From: Aestuariibacter sp.
GTDB taxonomy: Bacteria; Pseudomonadota; Gammaproteobacteria; Enterobacterales; Alteromonadaceae
Length of the DNA: 64,000 bases
Reading direction: 5' to 3'
NCBI GenBank assembly: GCA_017794925.1
Contig: CP051238.1
Coordinates: forward strand, 1,855,138 to 1,919,137
Both the position numbers and the translations under genes were made by a program. Shown piece by piece: positions 54,160 through 63,274 of the stretch. Positions within the stretch are counted from its first letter, which is position 1, and the number at the start of each line of letters is the position of its first letter. Under the pieces are notes generated by a model. The model was not told the origin of the DNA. It was given only the letters and a program-made list of their open reading frames with translations, and did not search any database.

Positions 54160-54203
54160 CCCATCCGTCGTCCCGGAAAATGCGCAGCATTTATCCGGGA
54201 TCT
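54160..54203 (+). repeat. 44-bp hairpin repeat, copy 2
   Basis: Identical to the unit at 54022-54065 except for ATCC in place of AACC. The hairpin arms are TCCCGG (54171-54176) and CCGGGA (54195-54200). It ends right at the degS stop codon, so it may serve as a terminator for degS on the minus strand and murA on the plus strand. Confidence 0.85.
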
Positions 54204-54204
54204 G

Positions 54205-55272
54205 TTATTGAGGAACAATCAGCTCGGCAACGGTGACCTGCATGGTAATGGTGCGGGCGTTGCGGCTGATTTCCATTTCAAGCACGGTACCAGGTTGGGT
54301 TTCGGCAATCATATCGAGGGTTTTAGACGCGCTTTCCAGGCGAATACCGTCAATAGCCATAATGATATCGCCAGGTTGTAAGCCGGCTATGGATGCGGGG
54401 GAGTTTTGTGCCACGGCTTTCACTTCAATACCTGGGCGGCCACGGAGCTCTTCACCGACGAAGCCTAATTGCCCACGAGTGACCTTGCCGTTGGTAATAA
54501 TATCTTCCATTACGCGTTTGGCGAGCTCATAAGGGACGGCGAAGTTGATACCGTCGACTATGTAGGTACCACGGCGTTCGTCGCGTACCTGGAAGTTGGC
54601 GTTAGTAATACCAACCAGATAACCATTGCTGTCAACCAGTGCACCACCTGAGTTACCTTGGTTCAGTACGGCATCGGTTTGAATAAAATCCACAAAGTTA
54701 GACAAACCAGTACGACCGGCGCGACTTACGATACCCTGAGTAATGGTTTGCCCCAGATTGTATGGATTCCCGATGGCCATCACGACGTCACCTACCCGCA
54801 AATCGGTTTCTTCCATTTGCGGAATGACATGCAGGTTGTCTTCATTAACTTTGAGTACGGCAAGGTCGGTCAGCTGATCAGTACCCACAATCTGTGCCTG
54901 AGCAACACGATTGTCCTGTAATGCGACAAAAATACTGTCTGCATCTTTAATCACATGATTACAGGTAATGATATAGCCTGATTCCGTCATGATGACACCG
55001 GAACCCAGGCTGGTTCGCTGGCGGGGCTGATAATAATTGTTCGGGCTATTTTCAATGCTCACGCTGTAAATGTTTACTACAGCCGGTGCTGAGCGGCTCA
55101 GCGCAGAGTAATAGGTTTCCCGGCTGGCGGCAGGCGATTTCTCAGTAAACCAGTTGTCACCAAAGCCGGCACCACGACGTAAATCCGGCACGAGTAACAA
55201 TATGAGTGCCGCGACAACCAGGCCTAAAAATACAGAACGAAATATAAATACTAGAAGTTGTCTGCTCGACAC
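54205..55272 (-). CDS. degS: Site-1 stress protease DegS
   Basis: DegS (355 residues) senses misfolded outer-membrane porins through its PDZ domain and cleaves RseA to release sigma-E. One N-terminal helix (about 7-28) anchors it to the membrane. The catalytic triad is His106 (CNHVIKD), Asp136 (TDLAVLK) and Ser208 (GNSGGAL); one PDZ domain follows from about 250. It is separated from degQ by a terminator, so it likely has its own promoter in the 160-base gap. No rseA/rpoE genes are in the window. Confidence 0.95.
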   Translation of the reverse strand: MSSRQLLVFIFRSVFLGLVVAALILLLVPDLRRGAGFGDNWFTEKSPAASRETYYSALSRSAPAVVNIYSVSIENSPNNYYQPRQRTSLGSGVIMTESGYIITCNHVIKDADSIFVALQDNRVAQAQIVGTDQLTDLAVLKVNEDNLHVIPQMEETDLRVGDVVMAIGNPYNLGQTITQGIVSRAGRTGLSNFVDFIQTDAVLNQGNSGGALVDSNGYLVGITNANFQVRDERRGTYIVDGINFAVPYELAKRVMEDIITNGKVTRGQLGFVGEELRGRPGIEVKAVAQNSPASIAGLQPGDIIMAIDGIRLESASKTLDMIAETQPGTVLEMEISRNARTITMQVTVAELIVPQ

Positions 55273-55364
55273 GATCTTTCAAATTCAGGTTGGGGAGATA
55301 TAAACAATATCCCGGATTTTCTAATTATGTGATTAGGATAGCATTTTACGCGGACTCTGTGCAC

Positions 55365-55403
55365 AAATAAAAAGGCGGTGGCTACTTTCGCAGCGCACCG
55401 CCT
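55365..55403 (-). terminator. Intrinsic terminator of degQ
   Basis: AGGCGGTG (55373-55380) pairs with CACCGCCT (55396-55403). Read on the minus strand, the stem is followed by TTTTTATTT. It lies 30 bases past the degQ stop. Confidence 0.85.
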
Positions 55404-55433
55404 GTATCGATTACCTGGCTTTTTAAGCGTGAC

Positions 55434-56798
55434 CTAGCGTATTACGACATAGAGTGACGCGTTACCGCGGCGTACGTTCAGGGCAATAACGCCTTTAGCA
55501 CCGTCCAGCGATTCGCGGAACTCCATCACGTTAGTCACACGGCCACGACCCACACTAAGGATCACGTCATCCTGCTGCAAACCAATGCGAGCGGCAGGTG
55601 AGTTTTCTTCAACGTTGCTGACGACAACACCGGGGTTACCGCCCGCATCTTCACCATTTACCAGCGTCGCGCCTTCCAGGGCCGGATGAATTTGTTTGGC
55701 CACTACTTCAGTTTTCGCTGCGTCATCCAGCACAATATCCAGCTTCAGGCGTTCACCTTTGCGAATAACAGTGAGTTCGACCTCTGCACCTGCACCCATG
55801 CTCGCTATTTTAGCGCGCAGTTCTGCGAAGCTGGTCAGGTCTTTGCCATTGACAGCAATAATGATATCTCCAGCCTGAATGCCGCCTTTGTCGGCTGCTG
55901 AGTCTGGTTGCACTTCACTGACAAACGCGCCTTTGTTGAATTCAGAGTTCATGGCTTCCGCCAGGCCCTGGTCTACGTTACTACCAATAATACCGAGCTG
56001 GCCGCGACGCACTTCACCGTATTCAACAATTTGATCAACCAGGCTCTTCATCATGTTGGCAGGGATTGCAAAGCCAATACCTACGTTGCCGCCGTTTGGC
56101 CCGAAGATCGCAGTATTAATACCTACCAGCTCGCCATGCAGGTTAACCAGTGCGCCACCCGAGTTACCGCGGTTGATAGCGGCGTCGGTTTGAATGAAAT
56201 CTTCATAACCACCAATGTTCAGGCCTGAGCGACCCAGCGCACTGACGATACCTGAAGTCACTGTTTGAGATAAACCGAACGGGTTACCGATTGCAACGAC
56301 GAAATCACCTACGCGAACTGCATCGGAATCTGCCAGTGGCAGTGCGGTCAGGTCGTCGGATTCAATTTGAAGAATGGCGATATCACTTTGTTCATCAGCA
56401 CCCAATTTCTTGGCGATAAACTCACGACCATCAGTCAGCTTCACGGTAATTTCGTCCGCATTCGCGACAACGTGAGCATTGGTGACTACATAGCCCTTTT
56501 TGGCATCAATGATGACACCAGAACCTAAACCACGGAAAGGGCGTTCCTGGACCTGTTCAGACGGCCCGCCAAAAAAGTAACGAAACATTTCTGGCACCTG
56601 CTGACGTGAGGTTTGGGTGCCTTCCACCGCAATACTCACAACCGCAGGCATGGCTTCTTCAAGCATAGGGGCCAGGGTGGGGACTTCTTTTTTACTATCG
56701 CCAAAGAAGGGAAGCGCAGCTTGCGTGGATACCGACATACCAAGAGTACTGACAACAATACCCGATACCACGACAAGCTTTCGAAAAGACTTATTCAT
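55434..56798 (-). CDS. degQ: Periplasmic serine protease DegQ/DegP type
   Basis: This 454-residue Do-family protease/chaperone degrades or holds misfolded periplasmic proteins. It has a signal peptide (about 1-27, ending TQAAL), a trypsin-like domain with His109, Asp139 and Ser213 (GNSGGAL), and two PDZ domains. DegQ rather than DegP is favoured by the pairing with degS and the short LA-loop. I take the ATG at 56798; a GTG two codons upstream (56804) is nearer the AGGAG site and is possible, and a longer frame to 56834 is less likely. Confidence 0.92.
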   Translation of the reverse strand: MNKSFRKLVVVSGIVVSTLGMSVSTQAALPFFGDSKKEVPTLAPMLEEAMPAVVSIAVEGTQTSRQQVPEMFRYFFGGPSEQVQERPFRGLGSGVIIDAKKGYVVTNAHVVANADEITVKLTDGREFIAKKLGADEQSDIAILQIESDDLTALPLADSDAVRVGDFVVAIGNPFGLSQTVTSGIVSALGRSGLNIGGYEDFIQTDAAINRGNSGGALVNLHGELVGINTAIFGPNGGNVGIGFAIPANMMKSLVDQIVEYGEVRRGQLGIIGSNVDQGLAEAMNSEFNKGAFVSEVQPDSAADKGGIQAGDIIIAVNGKDLTSFAELRAKIASMGAGAEVELTVIRKGERLKLDIVLDDAAKTEVVAKQIHPALEGATLVNGEDAGGNPGVVVSNVEENSPAARIGLQQDDVILSVGRGRVTNVMEFRESLDGAKGVIALNVRRGNASLYVVIR

Positions 56799-56878
56799 AG
56801 ACACATAACTCCTAGTCTCATTGCGTTCTTGCAACTACCTACCCAAAGACTCTGTGACTATTGGAAAAGTTCCCGGTA

Positions 56879-57319
56879 TTACTCTTTGTCTGCGTTAGAT
56901 GGTGCGTTTGCGCCGACAAACAGTCCTGAACTTTGGCCTGCGAAGTCACGGGGTTGGGTGTCACTGTTCGCAGATTGTTTAGATTTTTCTGTACCTTTAA
57001 TGTTGTTACGTAAATAAGCGGTAGTGTGTTCACCAAAAAACGGTACTGCTGGTGCTGCATCGCTGTCGTCAGACTCCAACAGCGTTTCGTAATCCGCTAC
57101 ACTCTGTTTAAGGTCAGAACATTGTTTTTCAAGTCCCTCAATAGATTGTTTTACCTGAAACAAATGATGTTGTGCCTGTTGCGCCAAAAGATCCTTCATG
57201 GCTTTTTCTGCTGCCGCATTGGCTTTGACAGCGCCTTCTTTGGTGAAGACATAACGCGCGACAAAAAATCCAATAATTAAACCAATTACCAGCATTGCTA
57301 AGGGAATGACAACTTCCAT
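56879..57319 (-). CDS. zapG: Cell-division/envelope protein ZapG (YhcB)
   Basis: ZapG (DUF1043; 146 residues) is an inner-membrane protein linked to cell division and envelope synthesis in E. coli. It has one N-terminal helix (about 3-23), a long coiled coil (about 30-85) and a low-complexity C-terminal tail. The PFFGEHTTAYLRN segment is a hallmark of the family. A TATAAT sits on the minus strand at 57350-57355 and may be part of its promoter. It is divergent from zapE and upstream of degQ, the same association as in E. coli. Confidence 0.92.
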   Translation of the reverse strand: MEVVIPLAMLVIGLIIGFFVARYVFTKEGAVKANAAAEKAMKDLLAQQAQHHLFQVKQSIEGLEKQCSDLKQSVADYETLLESDDSDAAPAVPFFGEHTTAYLRNNIKGTEKSKQSANSDTQPRDFAGQSSGLFVGANAPSNADKE

Positions 57320-57618
57320 TCTTTTCTCCGTTGTTTCAAAGACCGGGTCATTATAATTATGTGTACCCGGTAACTGCGTATGCAGCGTTCACTGATGCTA
57401 ATGCAGACTATAGCAAGACCTGCATCACTTTGCTCAGCAAGATTGTGGCAAAATATATCAACGCCGATTATCACGCAAGCGCGTCGTGGAAGCCATAGAT
57501 GTTGAACAGGCTGCTCAAAATAACGGCGGTGAATTGGTATTCGACCTGAATTCGGGGCATAATTACGCTTTTCAAGCGCTTAGATTTAATTCGTGGTACT
57601 CGAGGAGTAAAACAGGCG

Positions 57619-58722
57619 ATGACGCCGTGGGAAAAATACCAACAAGATCTTGAACGGGATGATTTTAAGTTCGACCCGGCACAAGAAAATGCAGTACGGG
57701 AATTACAGCGCTTATACGACGACTTAATGTTACAAGGGATGCCCAAGTCGTCCTTGGCTTCAAAGATGAAAGCTATTTTCGGCGCAAAGTCCAACTCGCA
57801 TTCAACCATTAAAGGCATTTACTTTTATGGCGGTGTAGGCCGGGGGAAAACGTATCTGGTTGATACCTTCTATCACTGTCTGCCGTTCGAAAAGAAAATG
57901 CGTGTTCATTTTCACCGCTTTATGCACCGGGTGCATGACGAGTTGAAGTTACTCGGCGGTAAGCAGGATCCATTGAAAATTGTGGCGAAAAAACTGGCTG
58001 ACGAAACGCGCATTATTTGTTTCGACGAGTTTTTTGTTTCTGATATTACCGATGCCATGATTCTTGGCACGTTAATGGAAGCGCTATTTGCCCAGGGCAT
58101 CGTGTTGGTGGCTACATCGAATATTGTGCCTGATGAGCTCTACCGCAACGGGCTTCAACGCGCTCGATTCTTACCTGCAATCGCACTCATTAACGCCCAG
58201 TGTAATGTGGTGAATGTCGATAGTGGCATTGATTACCGTTTGCGTACGCTGGAGCAGGCAGAGATTTACCATTTCCCGCTGGATGAGCAAGCTACGGTGA
58301 ATTTGAATGACTACTTTGGTCAGTTAGCACCGGATGAGGGGACGCAGGGCGATAAGATTGAAGTCAATCATCGCATGCTGCAAACCTTGCGGGATGCAGA
58401 TGGCGTGCTGATGATCGACTTTAAAGAGCTGTGCGAAGGGCCACGAAGTCAGTCTGATTACATAGAGCTAAGTCGTTGCTACCACACTGTGTTACTGGCT
58501 AATGTAAAGCAAATGGGCCAGAACAATGACGATGTTGCCAGACGCTTCATTGCCATGGTCGACGAATTTTACGAGCGACATGTCAAACTGATCATGTCTG
58601 CCGAGTTATCTCTGCAGGATCTTTATACCGAAGGCCTGCTAAACTTCGAGTTCAGACGCTGCTTAAGTCGTCTGCAGGAAATGCAGTCGCACGATTATTT
58701 GGCCAAAGAGCACTTACCATAA
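57619..58722 (+). CDS. zapE: Cell division ATPase ZapE (AFG1 family)
   Basis: ZapE (367 residues) is an AAA+-type ATPase that acts on the Z-ring during constriction, especially under low oxygen. Walker A is GGVGRGKTYLVD (about 75-85), Walker B IICFDEFFVSDI (about 134-142), and the sensor region VLVATSNIVPDELY follows. The length matches bacterial AFG1/ZapE proteins. It is divergent from zapG across 299 bases. Confidence 0.95.
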   Translation: MTPWEKYQQDLERDDFKFDPAQENAVRELQRLYDDLMLQGMPKSSLASKMKAIFGAKSNSHSTIKGIYFYGGVGRGKTYLVDTFYHCLPFEKKMRVHFHRFMHRVHDELKLLGGKQDPLKIVAKKLADETRIICFDEFFVSDITDAMILGTLMEALFAQGIVLVATSNIVPDELYRNGLQRARFLPAIALINAQCNVVNVDSGIDYRLRTLEQAEIYHFPLDEQATVNLNDYFGQLAPDEGTQGDKIEVNHRMLQTLRDADGVLMIDFKELCEGPRSQSDYIELSRCYHTVLLANVKQMGQNNDDVARRFIAMVDEFYERHVKLIMSAELSLQDLYTEGLLNFEFRRCLSRLQEMQSHDYLAKEHLP

Positions 58723-58795
58723 CCACTAAAAATCGGTAAACTCTGGCCTTTTACAAAACGCCGACACCAGAAGTCAGAAAGTAGAGATTGTTAAG

Positions 58796-59527
58796 ATGGG
58801 AAGAGCATTTGAAGTAAGAAAGGCGGCCATGGCAAAAACCGCCGGCGCCAAAACCAAGGTGTATTCTAAATACGGTAAAGAAATTTACGTGTGCGCAAAG
58901 AATGGCGGTGCCGATCCAGACACCAACCTGTCACTGCGCCGCTTAATGGACAAAGCTAAGAAAGACCAGGTTCCGGGTCACGTTATTGATAAAGCGATTG
59001 ATAAAGCTGCCGGCGGCGCAGGTGAAGACTTTGTACCGGCCCGTTACGAAGGCTTTGGCCCCGGTAACTGCATGGTTATTGTTGACTGTCTGACTGACAA
59101 CAACAACCGCACCATTACCGACGTACGTAACTGTTTCACAAAGACGGGTGCTAAAATTGGCGCGCAGGGCGCGGTGTCGCATATGTTCGATCACCAGGCC
59201 ATTTTTGTGTTTGATGGTGAAGACGAAGACGCTGTACTGGAAGTCCTGATGGAAGCCGATGTCGATGTAACAGATGTTGAATCTGAAGACGGCAAGATTT
59301 CAGTTTATGCACCTAACACTGAGTTCTTCAAAGTGAAGACCGCGTTATTAGACGCCTACCCAGAGCTGAGCTTCGAAGTGGAAGAAATTACCTTCGTGCC
59401 ACAAACCCACGTGGACATCAGCGAAGACGACATGCCCATGTTCCAGAAGTTCATGGATATGCTGAACGACTGTGATGACGTTCAGGACGTCTACCACAAC
59501 GCAGTTACACCCGACGCCGCTGAGTAA
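58796..59527 (+). CDS. YebC/PmpR family transcription or translation factor
   Basis: This 243-residue protein belongs to the YebC/TACO1 family, described as transcriptional regulators and, in other members, as ribosome-associated factors that ease stalling at proline runs. Diagnostic blocks are [58 protein letters not shown] and [11 protein letters not shown]. Sequence features at the N-terminus place it nearer the YeeN branch than the canonical YebC. A single gene with a promoter in the 73-base gap after zapE. Confidence 0.92.
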   Translation: MGRAFEVRKAAMAKTAGAKTKVYSKYGKEIYVCAKNGGADPDTNLSLRRLMDKAKKDQVPGHVIDKAIDKAAGGAGEDFVPARYEGFGPGNCMVIVDCLTDNNNRTITDVRNCFTKTGAKIGAQGAVSHMFDHQAIFVFDGEDEDAVLEVLMEADVDVTDVESEDGKISVYAPNTEFFKVKTALLDAYPELSFEVEEITFVPQTHVDISEDDMPMFQKFMDMLNDCDDVQDVYHNAVTPDAAE

Positions 59528-59533
59528 TAAAAT

Positions 59534-59591
59534 GCCGTCATCCCGGGCTTGCCCCGGGACCTATTTAAAAAGGCCGGGATCTAAAAACAAC
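59534..59591 (-). repeat. Dispersed repeat, copy C (inverted)
   Basis: This 58-base element starts GCCGTCATCCCGGGCTTGCC and ends ATCTAAAAACAAC. In reverse complement it matches copy A at 53965-54002 (20 bases exactly, 34 of 36 over the shared arm) and copy B at 54088-54145 at both ends. The CCCGGGCTTGCCCCGGG centre is palindromic. It lies just after the YebC-family stop and may terminate it. Confidence 0.85.
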
Positions 59592-59619
59592 CCAACACTT
59601 AATATCCCGGATGGAGTTA

Positions 59620-60525
59620 TCACCCCACAATAAAATCATTATCCTCAAACGCGTCCTGCATAAACTTCACAAACACACTCAAACGTAACGCCATATGACG
59701 ATTAGGCGGATAAATCAGAGATATAAGTAGCTTCTCGGGCTGATAAGCCTCAAGCACGGGTATTAATGTCCCTTGACCAATCGCATCACCCACAATAAAA
59801 GTAGGCAGGAGCGCCAAACCTCTGCCTTGCAACGCGGCTTGTTTGAGGACGTCACCGTTGTTAGAACTCAGTACCCCGTTAATTTTAACCCGCATCGCGG
59901 TGCGCTGGTGCATCAGGTCCCAGTAATTGCCGTGCAACAGGCTACCGTATTGTAGGCAGGGAAGTGTGGCTAACTGACTAACCTCCGTGGGCTCTCCGTA
60001 TTTCGTCAGAAAATCAGGAGACGCGACAATACGGCGGGATGTATATGTAATATCGTGCTCAATTAATGCAGGGTTGGAGTCAGGTTTGCCAATACGCAAG
60101 GTCACATCAAACTGATTCGACAGCGGGTCGCGCTTTTCGTCTGAGAGTTCCAGCTGAACTCGGATATCCGGGTATTGCTGCATAAATGCCAATACGGCAG
60201 GGGTGAGGTGAGACAACCCAAAAGACATGGGGGCGTTTACTTTTATTACGCCACGTAAACCCGTTTGGCCTTGTTGCAAATGGGCTTCAGTGTCGTGCAG
60301 GTTATCCAGCAATGGCACGATGTTTTCGAGATAGGCCTGGCCTGTGTGAGTCAACGACACGCGCCGCGTTGTGCGGTTGAACAGGGTCACCTGTAGGTGA
60401 TCCTCAAGCCACAGCACCTGGCGATTTAGCTGGGAACGAGACAGGCCAAGCTGCCGGGCCGCCGCTGCGAAGCTACCCTGATCGGCTACGGTCATAAAGG
60501 CCCGCATTGCGGTGAGTTTATCCAT
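59620..60525 (-). CDS. LysR-family transcriptional regulator
   Basis: This 301-residue LysR regulator has an N-terminal winged HTH (about 4-62: MRAFMTVADQGSFAAAARQLGLSRSQLNRQV) and a periplasmic-binding-protein-like effector domain (about 90-295). It is divergent from the pirin gene across a 109-base shared promoter region, the classic arrangement for a LysR protein that regulates its neighbour. The effector is unknown. Confidence 0.92.
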   Translation of the reverse strand: MDKLTAMRAFMTVADQGSFAAAARQLGLSRSQLNRQVLWLEDHLQVTLFNRTTRRVSLTHTGQAYLENIVPLLDNLHDTEAHLQQGQTGLRGVIKVNAPMSFGLSHLTPAVLAFMQQYPDIRVQLELSDEKRDPLSNQFDVTLRIGKPDSNPALIEHDITYTSRRIVASPDFLTKYGEPTEVSQLATLPCLQYGSLLHGNYWDLMHQRTAMRVKINGVLSSNNGDVLKQAALQGRGLALLPTFIVGDAIGQGTLIPVLEAYQPEKLLISLIYPPNRHMALRLSVFVKFMQDAFEDNDFIVG

Positions 60526-60634
60526 CTGGCACTTTTATTGTTGTGTAATATGCGACAGTGTATCTCATAATGGTTGTATTGTCTCTTTTGGTGAGGTTGC
60601 TAGACTGAGCTCATCAACTTTGAGGAGAATTATC

Positions 60635-61339
60635 ATGCAAATTCGTCACGCTGAAGCACGCGGTAAGGTCAACATTGGCTGGTTGCAGTCACAACACAGT
60701 TTTTCATTCGGGCACTACTATGACGCCAACCATATGGGGCATGGCCCTTTGCGCGTCATTAATCAGGATACCGTACAGCCGGGTGGCGGCTTCGCTGAAC
60801 ATGGGCACGCCAACATGGAAATCATTTCCTATGTGCTACGCGGTGGTTTGGCGCATAAAGACAGTGAAGGCAATGAATCGGTCATACGCCCGGGCGACGT
60901 GCAGAAAATGACGGCGGGTACAGGCATCCGTCACAGTGAATTCAACCACAGTAAAAGCGACACCGTTGAGTTTTTGCAAATTTGGGTTGTACCAAACAAA
61001 AAGAATGTTGCGCCTGGTTATGTACAGCAACACATACCCGCACTGGCTGAAGCCACTAGCGAATTGACCCTGATATTTAGCGAACAAGGCAGAGCCGCTT
61101 CACTACCGTTGTATCAGGATGCGGATGTGTATGCAGGTCGCCTATTGGACAACACGACGTGGCAACACGAACTACCGTCTTCACGCATTGGCTGGTTACA
61201 GGTTATTGAAGGTACTGCGGTGGTGAATGGTGAAACAGTTGCCGCCGGTGATGGTGTTGCGTTCGCACCGGGTGAACAGGTCGAGCTGTCCGAAACGGCC
61301 GGGTTTCACGCGCTGTTTTTCGATATGACAGCACAATAA
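60635..61339 (+). CDS. Pirin-family cupin protein
   Basis: This 234-residue pirin-like protein has two cupin domains. The N-terminal metal site is readable in FAEHGHANMEIISYVLRGG with later His residues at GLAHKDSEG and GTGIRHSEFNH, matching the YhhW type with quercetin 2,3-dioxygenase activity in vitro. Role may be redox sensing or flavonoid detoxification; this is not settled for the family. The ATG at 60635 is chosen because GAGGAG precedes it and the N-terminus matches the family; an in-frame extension upstream runs through the shared promoter. Likely controlled by the divergent LysR protein. Confidence 0.92.
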   Translation: MQIRHAEARGKVNIGWLQSQHSFSFGHYYDANHMGHGPLRVINQDTVQPGGGFAEHGHANMEIISYVLRGGLAHKDSEGNESVIRPGDVQKMTAGTGIRHSEFNHSKSDTVEFLQIWVVPNKKNVAPGYVQQHIPALAEATSELTLIFSEQGRAASLPLYQDADVYAGRLLDNTTWQHELPSSRIGWLQVIEGTAVVNGETVAAGDGVAFAPGEQVELSETAGFHALFFDMTAQ

Positions 61340-61353
61340 AATCCCAGAGAATC

Positions 61354-61383
61354 AAAAAAGGTGAGCAAGTGCTCACCTTTTTT
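61354..61383. terminator. Bidirectional terminator after the pirin gene
   Basis: GGTGAGCA (61360-61367) pairs with TGCTCACC (61370-61377), with A-runs before and T-runs after, so it can stop transcription of both the pirin gene and the convergent fecR-like gene. Confidence 0.93.
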
Positions 61384-61416
61384 ATCGCCTATGAAAAATG
61401 ACGTACATACGAAGCA

Positions 61417-62454
61417 TCACAGAGAATGAATCACCACCGTATCGCTGGTTGTGTAGTCATAACGCAATGGGAAGTTCTCTGCCAGTGAAGCCAGTAAACC
61501 TTCAACATCGTTGGCGTTAAACAAGCCTGCAATCTGAATGTCTTTCAGAGACGCGTCTCCCAGCTCAATAGACAACGGCGTGTACCGTGAGACTTCCCGA
61601 ATCACCTCGGCCAGAGATTCACCGCGGAAAATCAATTTGCCTGTCTGCCAGGATACCTGGGCATTTAAGTCGGTATCGTCTATGCGACGTACTTTTTGAA
61701 CGGGCTCTGACAGAGTCGAATAATGTCCCTGCGAAACAGATAGCGCACTGGCCGGTAACCGCACATTCACTGATTGAGTGAGTGCTTCTACAGGTTGTGT
61801 TTGAGGAGCTACACGAACCCTGCCTTCGGTTACCAGTAAGTCCAGCGTATCGTTTACCCATTCAACGTTAAATGCCGTGCCCACAGCCTGAATCATCTGG
61901 CCATTAGCAAGTACACTGAGCGGTCGGCTGGTATCTTTAGCAACTTCAATGTGAAGCTCACCGCGTTTGAGTTCAATCAGACGCTGGCGGTCGGTGTAGG
62001 TAACGGCCACCTGGGTATCAGTGTTAAGAGTAAGCTTGCTGCCATCACTTAATATCAATTCTCGCATTTCACCCACCTGGGTGCTTAGTGCGTTTTGATA
62101 TTGCACGGTAGCGAAAGATTGCGATGGCGGTTGCCAGGCACTGAGTCCCAACCAACCCAGCAACGCCACGCAAAGAAACGATGCAGCAATAGCCAAGGGG
62201 CGCATAACACTTCGCTGTGAACGCGGTGCCGGCACTATTTCTGCTAATTTACTGAGTACTTCCATTTTGTCCCACAAGGCCGCGACTTCCAGAAACGTGT
62301 CCTGATGAGCCGGGGTTTTCAGCCACAGCTTTAAGGCAGTCACTTCCTGCTGAGACAGGCCATTGTCCAGCTTTACCAACCACTGACTGGCTTCGTCCAG
62401 AATGCGGTCATACCCGTGCAACGACACAACATTATTTACATTTTGATCAGCCAT
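61417..62454 (-). CDS. FecR-family anti-sigma/signal transducer
   Basis: This 345-residue inner-membrane protein relays the signal from an outer-membrane receptor to an ECF sigma factor. It has a cytoplasmic N-terminal domain (about 12-66: ASQWLVKLDNGLSQQEV, FLEVAALWDKM), one membrane helix (about 86-106), a FecR domain (about 120-215) and a C-terminal secretin/TonB-like domain (about 270-345) that fits contact with the receptor N-terminal signalling domain. It overlaps the sigma-factor gene by 8 bases. Confidence 0.92.
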   Translation of the reverse strand: MADQNVNNVVSLHGYDRILDEASQWLVKLDNGLSQQEVTALKLWLKTPAHQDTFLEVAALWDKMEVLSKLAEIVPAPRSQRSVMRPLAIAASFLCVALLGWLGLSAWQPPSQSFATVQYQNALSTQVGEMRELILSDGSKLTLNTDTQVAVTYTDRQRLIELKRGELHIEVAKDTSRPLSVLANGQMIQAVGTAFNVEWVNDTLDLLVTEGRVRVAPQTQPVEALTQSVNVRLPASALSVSQGHYSTLSEPVQKVRRIDDTDLNAQVSWQTGKLIFRGESLAEVIREVSRYTPLSIELGDASLKDIQIAGLFNANDVEGLLASLAENFPLRYDYTTSDTVVIHSL

Positions 62455-63010
62455 TGTGTTGACCTCGCACGCCTGTCACGCCTTCATCGCGTTGTTGCAC
62501 TTTTCGCATGTGTAACGTGCAGCGTTTAACACCTTCAGCGATATGCTTTTCCACTGTTTTTTCACTTATACCTAACTCAGATGCGATGACTTTTTGTGTG
62601 TGTCCGTACACTTTTTTCAGCACAAATGCGCGGCGGCACTGTGGCGGTAACAAGCGAACGGCGTCACAAAAATGGGCAAACTCCTGCTGACTGGCTGTCT
62701 GGCGTAACGTTTCGTCTTCAAATTCGTCTAGCTGGCTGTCTAACTGGTCGATTGCCTCGATCGCATCATCGATTAACCTGACATCGGCACGCTTAAGATG
62801 ATCATAAGCAAGATTGCGCGCCGTTTTATACAAAAAAGAACGAGGTTCACGAATATGGCTGGTGTCTTTCACCTGACATAATCGTACGTAGGTGTCCTGT
62901 AAAATGTCGTCCACTTCTTTTGGCGGCACAAGTCGCGACAGCATTTTTGCTATGCCGTTTCGCGCCGTCATGTAGGCGTTGTGAATGGTGTTATCGACTG
63001 ACATCTTCAT
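62447..63010 (-). CDS. ECF RNA polymerase sigma factor, FecI type
   Basis: This 187-residue ECF sigma factor has region 2 (VDDILQDTYVRLCQV, FLYKTARNLAYDHLKR) and region 4 (LPPQCRRAFVLKKVYGHTQKVIASELGISEKTVEKHI). It is translated with the overlapping FecR-like gene and is divergent from a TonB-dependent receptor with a signalling domain, so it most likely controls that receptor. The start could also be Met3; neither has a strong ribosome-binding site. Confidence 0.92.
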   Translation of the reverse strand: MKMSVDNTIHNAYMTARNGIAKMLSRLVPPKEVDDILQDTYVRLCQVKDTSHIREPRSFLYKTARNLAYDHLKRADVRLIDDAIEAIDQLDSQLDEFEDETLRQTASQQEFAHFCDAVRLLPPQCRRAFVLKKVYGHTQKVIASELGISEKTVEKHIAEGVKRCTLHMRKVQQRDEGVTGVRGQHNG

Positions 63011-63274
63011 TATTATTTTGCTACTACTCTCTATAGGACGACCAACAAAATGAATTCCCCCATAGCATTATAGATAAAATTGCACATTGGGGTGAATAAT
63101 GGGTATTGTTAATAAAATGTGATTCCTGCTTTACACAAACCCCAGCCTTATTATAGGGTTGTGTCCGCATCAATCCGGTCGTCAGATCGGCCTCGTGTGC
63201 GAATAGCTAAAATTGGTAAAGATCAAAATAAATGTGGCGATTGTGTGCCTAAGTGCAGTAAACAGGTGGTTAAC

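Noticed and set aside
54022..54203. CRISPR array suggested by two near-identical 44-bp units
   Set aside because: There are only two complete units, the spacing between them contains a related palindromic element rather than a spacer, and no cas genes are nearby.
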